Source: Halobacteriales archaeon QS_8_69_73
Lineage (GTDB): Archaea; Halobacteriota; Halobacteria; Halobacteriales; Haloarculaceae
Length of the DNA stretch: 64,000 nucleotides
Direction of reading: 5' to 3'
NCBI GenBank assembly: GCA_003022945.1
Contig: PXRZ01000009.1
Location: 6,710-70,709, forward strand
The translations under genes were made by a program, and so were the position numbers. This document shows, piece after piece, positions 8,866 through 16,285 of the stretch. Every line of letters starts with the position of its first letter. The stretch's first letter is position 1. The notes under the pieces are model-generated. The model had not been told where the DNA came from, ran no database searches, and was given only the letters and a program-made list of their open reading frames with translations.

Positions 8866-9668
8866 AGCAGGTCGACGAACTGATCGGGGTGTTCGGCGTG
8901 CGGCAACAGGTCGGCGTCCTCGAAGACGACCAACTCGGCGTCGAGCCGTTCGGCGAGGTCGCGGCCGGTTTCCACCGGCGGCAGCTCGGCCGCCCGGCCC
9001 CAGACGATCGTCGTCGGGGCCGTCACGTCCAGCGCCGCCCCCAGGTCGACGTCGACGTCGAGGAAGCCGGCGACGAACGACGCCGGCGCGAACCGGGCGC
9101 CCTCCTGGTGGGCCGTCCGCCAGTCGTAGTCGACCCACTCCTCCGGGATGGCACCCGCGAAGCCGTGGTCCGCGAGGAAGTACCTGATCGACGGCTTCGA
9201 GGTCAGCAGATTGTACAGCGCCTCCCCGGCGACCGGCGACCGCAGCAGCGACCGGAGCCACGTCCGTCGGCCCGGCACGGTCGATGCCGTCGGGCAGACG
9301 AAGACGTACTCCGCGGCGTCGACGTCGGCCGCGGCGACGTAGGCGGCCGACAGCGACGAGGCGACGACGGTCGGCTCCGTGACCAGCTCCCCGGCGAAGT
9401 CGTCGACGAAGGCCTCGAGCGCGTCGACGACGTACCGGAACTCGTGGCTCGAGCCGGCGGCGTTGATCCCGTGCAACAGCAGTAGGTCGGGGTCGTCGGG
9501 GTCGCCGGCCTCGGTGTAGACGACGTCGAAGCCCCGCCAACGGTACGTCTCGACCGGTCGGCCGAGCGGCGGCTCGAGGTCGTCGGGATCGGCGCGCAGC
9601 GCCGCGTTGCCGACCGCGACCGCGCCGAGTGTCGCCGCGGTCCCGCCCAGCAGTCGCTTCGCGTTCAT
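8862..9668 (-). CDS. Alpha/beta hydrolase with an apparent internal deletion
   Basis: The preferred start is the ATG at 9668 (268 aa), giving MNAKRLLGGTAATLGAVAVG, an N-terminal hydrophobic segment. The fold is recognised by LLLLHGINAAGSSHEF (oxyanion region), the nucleophile elbow VASSLSAAY and a C-terminal histidine in LPHAEHPDQF. Between HEFRYVVDAL and AFVDDFAGEL the usual strand, the DLPGFGxS loop and a helix, about 25-30 residues, are absent, yet the frame stays open. The junction is near 9420. The protein may be inactive, or sequence may be missing from the assembly. The substrate is unknown. Confidence 0.7.
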   Translation of the reverse strand: MNAKRLLGGTAATLGAVAVGNAALRADPDDLEPPLGRPVETYRWRGFDVVYTEAGDPDDPDLLLLHGINAAGSSHEFRYVVDALEAFVDDFAGELVTEPTVVASSLSAAYVAAADVDAAEYVFVCPTASTVPGRRTWLRSLLRSPVAGEALYNLLTSKPSIRYFLADHGFAGAIPEEWVDYDWRTAHQEGARFAPASFVAGFLDVDVDLGAALDVTAPTTIVWGRAAELPPVETGRDLAERLDAELVVFEDADLLPHAEHPDQFVDLL

Positions 9669-9716
9669 ACTCGGGCCGACGACCGTCATGCGCTTAGAAC
9701 TACCGTTTGCCTGTCG

Positions 9717-10772
9717 TCAGTCCTCGCGGGCGTCGCGGCGCTCGCGGACGGCCTCGGCGACCGGCGCGAGGACCTCGTCGGCGACGGAGTAGGGATCGGT
9801 CTCCCGTGCGACGACGGCGTCGACGTACTCCTCGAGGCCGCCGCGGGCCTCCAGTTCCTCCTCGACGAGGGCGGCGCTGTCGGCCCGCAGTAGCGTCCGT
9901 ATCTCGTCGGCGTACCGCCGGCGGGCCCGGGCGCCCCGCTCGCCGGTCGCCTCCAGCCACTCGGCGTGGTCGGCCAGCACCGCCAGCAGTTCGTCGACGC
10001 CCTCGCCGGTCTTGGCGACCGTCTCGATGATGGGGGGCTGTCGCTCCTCGTCGTCGTCCTCGTTCTTGTCGTCGTCGATGCCGGACGGCCCGGCGCCGGC
10101 GCCGTGGTGGCCGGCCATCGGCGAGGCGTCTCGCATGTGGACCATCTCCCGCAGCTCCTTGACCGTCCGGTCGGCGCCGTCGAGGTCGGCCTTGTTGACC
10201 ACGAAGGCGTCGGCGATCTCGAGGATGCCGGCCTTCAGCATCTGGACGTCGTCGCCGGAACCGGGCGGCACCAGCACCGCGACGGTGTCGGCCATCCGCA
10301 CGATGTCGACCTCGTTTTGGCCGGCGCCGACCGTCTCGACGATGATGCGGTCCTTGCCGAAGGCATCCAGCGCCTTCACTGCGTCCGTCGTCGACGTCGA
10401 CAGCCCGCCCAGCGAGCCGCGGGCCGACATCGACCGGAAGAAGACGTCCATGTCGCCGACGTTGGACGCCATCCGGATGCGGTCGCCCAGCACCGCCCCG
10501 CCGGTGTACGGCGAGGAGGGGTCGATGGCGATAACGCCGACCGTCTCGCCGCGCTCGCGGTAGGTGGCGGCCATCTTGTCGACCAGCGTCGACTTGCCCG
10601 CCCCCGGCGAGCCGGTGATACCGACCACCTGCGCCCGGCCGGTGTGGTCGTGCAGCCGCGAAACCAGCTCCCGGTAGCCCGGCGACCGGTTTTCGATCTT
10701 CGTGATGACCCGCGCCAGCGCCCGGTGCTCGCCGGCCAGTAGCTCGTCGATGAGCGACTCGTCGCCGCTCAT
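9717..10772 (-). CDS. meaB: MeaB/ArgK-type G-protein chaperone of methylmalonyl-CoA mutase
   Basis: This 351-aa GTPase loads and protects adenosylcobalamin in methylmalonyl-CoA mutase. The P-loop GITGSPGAGKST is at 51-62; further family motifs are AIDPSSPYTGGAVLGDRIRM, the ETVGAGQ switch region and VVNKAD for guanine specificity. An acidic His/Asp-rich insert (about residues 218-240) interrupts the C-terminal half and is probably a halophilic loop. The start at 10772 overlaps the stop of the B12-binding subunit gene by 4 nt (ATGA), showing a coupled operon. Confidence 0.93.
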   Translation of the reverse strand: MSGDESLIDELLAGEHRALARVITKIENRSPGYRELVSRLHDHTGRAQVVGITGSPGAGKSTLVDKMAATYRERGETVGVIAIDPSSPYTGGAVLGDRIRMASNVGDMDVFFRSMSARGSLGGLSTSTTDAVKALDAFGKDRIIVETVGAGQNEVDIVRMADTVAVLVPPGSGDDVQMLKAGILEIADAFVVNKADLDGADRTVKELREMVHMRDASPMAGHHGAGAGPSGIDDDKNEDDDEERQPPIIETVAKTGEGVDELLAVLADHAEWLEATGERGARARRRYADEIRTLLRADSAALVEEELEARGGLEEYVDAVVARETDPYSVADEVLAPVAEAVRERRDARED

Positions 10773-11188
10773 CGATCCCGCGGGACGTGTTCCCGGACGA
10801 ACTCGATGGTCTCTTCCATCGAGGAGCCCGGGCCGAATATCTCGGCGACCCCCATCTCGTACAGCTCCTCGCGGTCTTCCTCCGGGACGATGCCGCCGAC
10901 CAGGACCAGCGTATCCTCGAGGGCGCCGTACTCCTCGAGCCCGTCGATGATCTTCGGCACGAGGGTGTCGTGCGCGCCCGACAGGATGGAAATCCCGAGG
11001 ACGTCGACGTCCTCCTGGACGGACGCCTGGACGATCTCGTCCGGGGACTTGTGTAGCCCCGAGTAGATGACCTCGAAGCCGGCGTCCCGGAACGCTCGGG
11101 CGATCACGTGGGCGCCGCGGTCGTGGCCGTCGAGGCCGACCTTCGCCACCAGACACCTGATCGCCCGCTGTCCCTGTTCCGTGCTCAT
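10769..11188 (-). CDS. mcmA2: Methylmalonyl-CoA mutase, B12-binding (small) subunit
   Basis: The 139-aa protein is the stand-alone cobalamin domain of methylmalonyl-CoA mutase, which links propionyl-CoA metabolism to succinyl-CoA. It has the DGHDRG motif (residues 20-25) with the cobalt-ligating histidine at 22, and the downstream SGAH and GGIVP segments of the Rossmann-like fold. The large catalytic subunit is not in this window, so it must be encoded elsewhere, as often in haloarchaea. It is coupled to meaB by a 4-nt overlap. Confidence 0.9.
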   Translation of the reverse strand: MSTEQGQRAIRCLVAKVGLDGHDRGAHVIARAFRDAGFEVIYSGLHKSPDEIVQASVQEDVDVLGISILSGAHDTLVPKIIDGLEEYGALEDTLVLVGGIVPEEDREELYEMGVAEIFGPGSSMEETIEFVREHVPRDR

Positions 11189-11283
11189 GCGGCCCTATTC
11201 CGCCGCGAGGCGTTTGACTCTAACGGAGCCTGTTGCCGCAACCGCACGGCCGTCGCACCTGCGCCCGACGCCGGTCCGATGGG

Positions 11284-11289
11284 TTTATG
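11284..11289 (+). promoter_or_regulatory. TATA box of tRNA-Ala
   Basis: TTTATG lies 30-35 nt before the mature tRNA 5' end, in a short AT-rich patch, as expected for an archaeal tRNA promoter. Confidence 0.5.
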
Positions 11290-11318
11290 CGTCGCACCCG
11301 GATACTCACGGACGCTGC

Positions 11319-11390
11319 GGGCTCGTAGATCAGCGGTAGATCATCCCCCTGGCACGGGGAAGGCCCCGGGTTCAAATCCCGGCGAGTCCA
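11319..11390 (+). tRNA. tRNA-Ala (anticodon GGC)
   Basis: The 72-nt cloverleaf folds completely. The acceptor stem pairs GGGCTCG with CGAGTCC and contains the G3-U70 pair that defines alanine tRNAs. The anticodon loop CTGGCAC gives anticodon GGC, and the T-arm contains GGTTCAAATCC. No intron is present and CCA is not encoded. The 3' end is followed by an inverted copy of its last 12 nt (11420-11431) and later by a 10-nt direct copy (11521-11530). Confidence 0.95.
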
Positions 11391-11431
11391 CTTCCTTCGC
11401 TCGCTACGCTCGCTCGGTCGTGGACTCGCCG
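11380..11431. repeat. 12-bp inverted repeat using the tRNA 3' end
   Basis: CGGCGAGTCCAC at 11380-11391 (tRNA 3' terminus) is exactly complementary to GTGGACTCGCCG at 11420-11431. A further direct copy of CGGCGAGTCC is at 11521-11530. The space between is low-complexity TCGCTCGCT-type sequence. Copies of tRNA 3' ends often mark past integration; they could also form a hairpin competing with the acceptor stem in the precursor. Confidence 0.6.
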
Positions 11432-11549
11432 ACCCTCGCGAACGCCCCGTGTTCGCTCGGTCCCGGCGTCCACGCGAGCGGAGCGAGCGTGGGCTCGGGA
11501 GACGAACGAAATGAGTCGCCCGGCGAGTCCGGACCCCCCGTGTTCCATC

Positions 11550-11885
11550 TCAGAACGTCGTCAGCGTTCCCTCGTACCGGTGGACGTCGTCGACCGTCCC
11601 GGCGTACTCGTAGGCCGCCGGCGGCTCGATACTCCAGGAGCGGAACTGCTCGTCGACTCCGTCGACGATGGTGGTCATGAATGAGCCGTACGCCCGCAGC
11701 ATCGGCTTCGTCCGGGCGTGGTCCAGCTCGTAGCGACAGCGGGCGCCATCGTCGGCCCCCGCCGGGTCGACTGACAGCCGCAGGTCGCTCCGCAACCGAG
11801 CGCCGAACGCCGACGCCTCCCCCGTGAGCAGCCCCTCGCCGAAGGCGTCGACCGCCGCCAGCGCTTCGTCCGGAACGTGGTTCAC
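11550..11885 (-). CDS. Hypothetical protein, 111 aa
   Basis: A soluble acidic protein beginning MNHVPDEALAAVDAFGEGLL. It has two Arg/Asp-rich strands and a helix but no catalytic or metal-binding motif that I recognise. Coding bias fits its neighbours. It is divergent from the rhodanese gene at 11979. No function is assigned. Confidence 0.5.
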   Translation of the reverse strand: MNHVPDEALAAVDAFGEGLLTGEASAFGARLRSDLRLSVDPAGADDGARCRYELDHARTKPMLRAYGSFMTTIVDGVDEQFRSWSIEPPAAYEYAGTVDDVHRYEGTLTTF

Positions 11886-11978
11886 GCCGGGGAGTGGGGC
11901 CGCGCCGACTAATCACCTTCGCGTCCGGCGGCCGGCCGCGGGCGTAGGTGTTACCCATCGCCGGCGCCGGACGTCGGT

Positions 11979-12973
11979 ATGGACGACCGTGACGATGACC
12001 GCGACACCGACGGCGATGTGCCGACGCTGGTCGAGCCGGCGTGGCTCGAGCCGCGACTGGCGGAGCCGGACCTGCAGGTGCTGGACTGTACCGTCTACCT
12101 CCGGACGGACGTCGAGACGGGCGAGTACCGCACCGAGTCGGGGCGCGACGACTGGGCCGACGGCCACATCCCGGGCAGCGCCTTCGCCGACCTCGTCGAA
12201 GACCTCTCGGAGACCGACGACCCGGACTATCCGTTCCAGCTGCCGACGCCGGCGGCGTTCGCCGCGGCGGTCGGCGAGCTGGGCGTCGGCGACGACACCC
12301 GCGTGGTGGTGTACGACGCCGTCGACCGCCGGAATAACAACGAGTGGGCGGCCCGGCTGTGGTGGATGTTCCGGGTCTTCGGCAACGACCGCGTCGGCGT
12401 GCTCGACGGCGGCTGGCCGCGATGGACCGCCGAGGACCGCCCCGTCTCGACGACGGCTTCGCCGCCGGAGTCGACGACGTTCACCCCCGACGAGCGTCCG
12501 GAGCTGGTCGCCGACGCGGCCGACGTCGAGGCGCGGATGGACGACGCCGACGCCTGTCTCGTCGACGCTCTCCGGCCGGCCGACCACGCCGCCGAGCGGA
12601 TTCCGGGCTCGGCGAACGTCCCCGCGGTCGGCGACGAGGCCGTCATCGATGACGACGGCACATACCGGCCGGTCGACGACCTGCGAGCACGATTCGACGC
12701 GGTCGGTGCGCTCGACGCGGACTCGGTCGTCACCTACTGCGGCGGCGGCATCGCCGCCAGCAGCGCCGCTCTGGCGCTGTACCGCGCCGGCGTCACCGAC
12801 GCCGCCGTCTACAGGCGGAACAGGCCGAGTGCCACGGGGTCGCACGGAAATCGGAGATTTCCATGATGACGAGACGCCTTCAGCGTCTCGAACCACTTGA
12901 CCCCGAGGCGGTTCACGACGGCTCGCTGTCGGAGTGGACCGCCGGGGGCCACCCGGTCGTCGGCGACGACTGA
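11979..12973 (+). pseudogene. tssA: Thiosulfate sulfurtransferase (two-domain rhodanese), interrupted near its 3' end
   Basis: Residues 1-278 form two rhodanese domains; the active-site cysteine is Cys254 in VTYCGGGIAASSAAL. After Tyr278 (codon 12810-12812) the frame enters foreign sequence and ends a few codons later. The original tail (DGSLSEWTAGGHPVVGDD, stop) resumes at 12917-12973. Removing 12813-12916 rejoins GTC TAC to GAC GGC and gives a normal 296-aa protein. The interrupted product ends with about 17 foreign residues but keeps the catalytic loop, so it could still work. Confidence 0.85.
12813..12916. mobile_element. 104-bp palindrome-bearing insertion in tssA (PATE-like)
   Basis: The boundaries are exact because deletion of these 104 nt restores tssA. 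No target duplication is present, as expected for IS200/IS605-type single-strand transposition. Inside are two palindromes: stem GGAAATC with loop GGA (12846-12862), and stem CGAGACGC with a 5-nt loop (12870-12890), separated by ATGATGA. The right end reads CTTGACCCCGAGGCGGTTCAC. Palindrome-associated transposable elements (PATEs), described in Haloquadratum, are the closest known class; I cannot name a parent IS. Confidence 0.65.
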
Positions 12974-13074
12974 ACGGTCCCGTGGCCGCCCCGTCGCCGG
13001 CGGGTCACGACCGCTCGGCGGGGCGCCGTCACGCGTGCCGTCGGACTTTTGCCCGCGGGAGCCGACCTCCAGGC

Positions 13075-13410
13075 GTGCTGCAGATCTGTGGACTGGCGGG
13101 CGGGACGGGCACGACCGGGACGCTGTACGAACCGGGCGAGGAGCCGCCGTCGTACCGCGGAGCGCCGACGCCGGACGCCCCGTACGTCTGGGTGTGTGAC
13201 TCCTTCTACGCCGTCGAATCCGGCGGCCAGCGGCTCGAGCTAGACGACCGGACCGTCCGGGTGGCCTTCGAACGGCCGGCGCCGCGCGGGTTCGAGGGCC
13301 GCGAGCGGGCCATCGCCGCCGCCAAGCGCCACATCCGCCGGCAGTTAGCGCGGATCGGCGTCCGCGCCGACCCGGAGTTCCACGTCGAGTCCACCGACCA
13401 CGAGGTCTGA
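13075..13410 (+). CDS. Conserved haloarchaeal protein, 111 aa
   Basis: The best start is GTG at 13075, just where the conserved-looking sequence begins (LQICGLAGGTGTTGTLYEPG). The central part APYVWVCDSFYAVESGG and the C-terminal helix with paired Arg (AAKRHIRRQLARIGV) resemble a haloarchaeal family known to me only as hypothetical. No signal or membrane segment is present. It may be co-transcribed with tssA upstream. Confidence 0.6.
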   Translation: MLQICGLAGGTGTTGTLYEPGEEPPSYRGAPTPDAPYVWVCDSFYAVESGGQRLELDDRTVRVAFERPAPRGFEGRERAIAAAKRHIRRQLARIGVRADPEFHVESTDHEV

Positions 13411-13412
13411 CA

Positions 13413-13835
13413 CTACGACCGCCGCTCGACGCTGTCTTCGACGCGGGCGGCCAGCTCCTCGCGGTCGATGTCGCCGTCCAGGTACGACTCGATCCAGGCC
13501 CGCTCCATCCGCCAAGTCGCGACGAGGTCGCCGTCGATCCGGACGTGGGCGTCGAGCCCCGCGGGCTCCCAGCCCCCGTAGATGCGGTCGAAGAACGCCC
13601 GGGAGACGTCCTCGACGCTCGTCCTGACGCCGGGCTCAGTCGGCTCGGCCGGCGAGTAAGTCAGCCGGACCCGGTCGTCGACCGACAGCGAGCGGACGGC
13701 GTGGCCCTCCCGCTTAACGGCCGTCCGGAAGGCCGTCCGGTAGGCGTCGCCGTTGTCGGTCGGCGTGTCGCCGGCGCTTCCCGAGCAGCCGGCGACGGCG
13801 GCGGCCACGACGACGAGCCAGCGGCGGCGCAGCAC
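13413..13835 (-). CDS. Predicted lipoprotein
   Basis: With GTG at 13835 as start the protein has 140 aa and a clear lipoprotein signal: LRRRW, a hydrophobic core VVVAAAVAG, then the lipobox cysteine at residue 17 in VAGC. The mature part is acidic and has no motif I know. It should be anchored on the outer face of the membrane. The open frame continues upstream to 13958, but that part lacks a signal and overlaps the divergent gene. Confidence 0.65.
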   Translation of the reverse strand: MLRRRWLVVVAAAVAGCSGSAGDTPTDNGDAYRTAFRTAVKREGHAVRSLSVDDRVRLTYSPAEPTEPGVRTSVEDVSRAFFDRIYGGWEPAGLDAHVRIDGDLVATWRMERAWIESYLDGDIDREELAARVEDSVERRS

Positions 13836-13956
13836 GGTCGATGGCTCGTCCCTCCGCGGGGTAAGCGTTCTGCCGACTGCCGACCGGCCGCCGACCGCCG
13901 ACCGCTCGCCGCCGGCTGGGGCGCACCTTCTTGACCCCAGGGAGAGAAGCGCGGTC

Positions 13957-14148
13957 ATGTCGGCGACGGCGCGGGCGACCCTCGGGTGGCTGTGGCCGCT
14001 CGTCGGGACGGCGTATCTGGTCTACCTGGCGCTGCAACCGCCGCCGGTCCGGTACGTCGGACTGCTCTGTCTGGCCGTCGTCGGACCGCTGATGATCGGG
14101 TGGCTGGCGGGCGGTATCCTCGGCGTCGGCCCCTGGGCCGGCGAGTAA
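13957..14148 (+). CDS. Small membrane protein, two helices
   Basis: This 63-aa protein has two hydrophobic helices (about residues 8-26 and 32-55) joined by a short QPPPVRY loop, and almost no soluble part. It is divergent from the lipoprotein gene. Similar two-helix proteins are frequent in haloarchaea and uncharacterised. Confidence 0.6.
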   Translation: MSATARATLGWLWPLVGTAYLVYLALQPPPVRYVGLLCLAVVGPLMIGWLAGGILGVGPWAGE

Positions 14149-14816
14149 ACTACCTCGCCCTACGTCGCTCACCCGCAAGGGTTCGCTCCTCGAGGACGGG
14201 GCGTTCTCACAGTAGTTTCGGCCCTGCCCCCGTGCATGGACGAGGCGCGACCTTCGTTGCAGTCGCGTCATCCCGGCCGAACAGCGCACGTAGAGTTCCT
14301 ACGCCGCCTTGGACTGATTCAGACGGTCTGCGACACTCCTGCTTTAATTGTCGGTAGCCACGATGTGGCCCCGACATCACGGGACGGTTTACTCGCGCCC
14401 CCGCCTCGGCGAGACGTGCGCCCGCCGAGGCTTGCATAGACCAATATGCGTGGCTCCGTCAAAAAAGGTATGGCCTCGACCCCGTCCCTCACTACGTAGA
14501 CCAGGAGTAGAGTCTCCATCCGCGTCGGCTTCTGCGCGCGGGCTTTGCCCGCTCGCATGGTCCGCGGAACTCCGTTCCGCGCTATCCTCCCCACCCGACT
14601 CGCTCGCTTTCGCTCGCTCATTGAGGGTAGGGCCTCTGCCTCGAATCAGGTAATACTGCCGGCCCCGACGTTTTCGATCCGCAGTGCCGCGAAACGGCTC
14701 CTGTCGAACGGCTGCCGTCGAACGCTTCGAATCAACTTTCACGTAATCGTAGCCGGCAGCACGAGCGGCCGCGGAGGCGCCGTCGGCTGGTCGGGCCCGC
14801 CGAGAAGGGGCCGCCG
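14149..14816. other. Gene-poor stretch, probably decayed mobile DNA, with two mini-hairpins
   Basis: No frame here looks like a real gene. Two perfect palindromes with 3-nt loops occur: GCGGGC/loop TTT (14538-14552) and GCGGAAC/loop TCC (14564-14580). The same two-hairpin block, with changed bases, lies in gatE near 58917-58960. A low-complexity CGCTCGCTTTCGCTCGC run follows. The mixed frames and repeats suggest an old insertion, but I cannot name a parent element. Confidence 0.4.
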
Positions 14817-14915
14817 TCAGTCGGCGCCTTCGTTGCCGCGCTTCCAGACGTTCGAGACGGAGTCGCCAGTCGGCGGTACGTGACTGATGTCGCCCAGCGT
14901 ATCGTTATCGTCCAT
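14817..14915 (-). CDS. Very small conserved-looking protein, 32 aa
   Basis: The frame MDDNDTLGDISHVPPTGD continues SVSNVWKRGNEGAD and stops at 14817. It starts in an AT-rich patch with a TTAAGTA-like promoter element about 30 nt upstream. The sequence is not low-complexity, and I recall similar haloarchaeal micro-proteins with HVPPTG and VWKRG, although I cannot confirm this. It has no membrane segment. Confidence 0.45.
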   Translation of the reverse strand: MDDNDTLGDISHVPPTGDSVSNVWKRGNEGAD

Positions 14916-15063
14916 CGTGTGACACCGTAGCACATAGCAGGTACTTAACCGTTACCTGGTGGATCCTGTAACACATTATACTGTATTAATCGCCTCAGGG
15001 CGACGGCAGCTCCGCTACCTACCTCCGCATTGCAGGGCCCGCTGACCGTCGAGCCGTCGGAGG

Positions 15064-15834
15064 CTACGTCAGCGTCACCCGAATCCTGACGCGGGCGACG
15101 GCCAGCCGGTCGACGTCGGCGGTGTCGTCGAAGCAGACGACCTCGGTGGTGTCGTCGCCGACCGTCGAACGGCTGCAGGTCGGCGACCCGCCGGTCGCCG
15201 TCGCGAGCGAGTCATCCAGATACGCTTCCCAGACGTCCGCGCGGTCGGGGTGGGTCTGCAGCCGTACCGTCACGTTCGACGTCGTGCCGCGGTTCGCGAG
15301 GACGACGCTTTCGCGCCGTTCGGCCCGCACCAGCACCGTCGAGACGGAGCCGCCGACCCCTTGACCGCTACCCCGCGACTCGATGAACCTGACGACGACG
15401 TTGCCGTCCTCGAAGATGAAATCCGGCTCCCGCCGCATGACGGCGCTGTCGCCGTCGGTTCGGATCACCGCGCCGTGCTCGTAGACGATGTTGGTGTCGC
15501 CGGCGGTGTCGTACCGTATCGCGACGGGGTTGGCCCCCGTGGCGCTCATCCCGCTGGCGTTGATCGTCACCTCACGTCTGGCCGTCGTCGTCAGCTGTGC
15601 GTCGGCGAGCTTGATCTCCGTCGCCCGGTTCGGCGCCTCGCCGCGGCCCATCTGCTGGAAGTTGTTCGCCAGCACGTCGAATGCGCGTTCGGCGTTGTTC
15701 ACCCGCTCGACGTCGCGGGTACTGTCTAGCCCGGCGAAGCCGGCGGCGTAGACGAGCGAGACCGTCGTCAGCACCAGCGAGAACACCAGCACGAAGCCGA
15801 CGACCTCGTTGGCCGCCCGGTCGTCACGGGTCAC
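15064..15834 (-). CDS. Pilin-like protein of archaeal type IV pilus cluster (DUF7289-like)
   Basis: This 256-aa protein has the N-terminal pattern RAANEVVGFVLVFSLVLTTV, one membrane helix directly after a charged start, and a large outer beta-rich domain with a Cys pair near the end (TCSRS, VVCFDD). It is the last gene of the pilus operon 22583 to 15064 and overlaps its upstream neighbour by 11 nt. I associate it from memory with the haloarchaeal families that accompany this pilus ATPase. It is likely a minor pilin or assembly factor. Confidence 0.7.
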   Translation of the reverse strand: MTRDDRAANEVVGFVLVFSLVLTTVSLVYAAGFAGLDSTRDVERVNNAERAFDVLANNFQQMGRGEAPNRATEIKLADAQLTTTARREVTINASGMSATGANPVAIRYDTAGDTNIVYEHGAVIRTDGDSAVMRREPDFIFEDGNVVVRFIESRGSGQGVGGSVSTVLVRAERRESVVLANRGTTSNVTVRLQTHPDRADVWEAYLDDSLATATGGSPTCSRSTVGDDTTEVVCFDDTADVDRLAVARVRIRVTLT

Positions 15835-16285
15835 CCTCGACCACCTCCAGGTGGCCGGCCGACCGGTCGTACCGGACGACGATCTCGCCGCCGCCGACCT
15901 CCGACCCGGCGACGGCCGTCTCGCTGGCGATCCCCACCTCGACGGTCACCTCCGGCCGGACCGTCCGGAGTTCGAGATACGCAGGGGTCGGGCCGTCGCC
16001 GTCGGTTCTGACCGCAACGGTGTACTGCGAACCGACGGTCCGTTCGGGGATCTGCCGGGTGATCTCCGTCCGTGTGCCGCCGCCGCTGCGGACGAGCCGG
16101 TCGGCGGCCCCGATGTCGCCGGAGACCTGCTGGCCGATGACCCGCAGCTCGTTGCGGCTCGTCAGCTCGCGCTGGTTGTCGACGAAGCCACCCGCCGCGA
16201 TGATGAGCCCCGACACCAGAAGCGTCGAGATGCCCAGCGTCAGCACGTAGCCGAACACCGCCGAGACGCCGCGGCCGGCGGTCAT
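15824..16285 (-). CDS. Pilin-like protein (DUF7266-like)
   Basis: The start at the ATG at 16285 gives MTAGRGVSAVFGYVLTLGIS, a short charged N-terminus followed by one hydrophobic helix, which is type III/IV pilin-like in layout. The rest (153 aa in total) is an outer beta domain. Start and stop overlap both neighbours in the pilus operon. No processing site is certain. Function is inferred from context. Confidence 0.7.
   Translation of the reverse strand: MTAGRGVSAVFGYVLTLGISTLLVSGLIIAAGGFVDNQRELTSRNELRVIGQQVSGDIGAADRLVRSGGGTRTEITRQIPERTVGSQYTVAVRTDGDGPTPAYLELRTVRPEVTVEVGIASETAVAGSEVGGGEIVVRYDRSAGHLEVVEGDP

Noticed and set aside
14149-14816. SRP RNA or RNase P RNA gene in the empty stretch
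   Set aside because: The conserved cores of these RNAs are not present, and the visible structure is limited to small palindromes found elsewhere.
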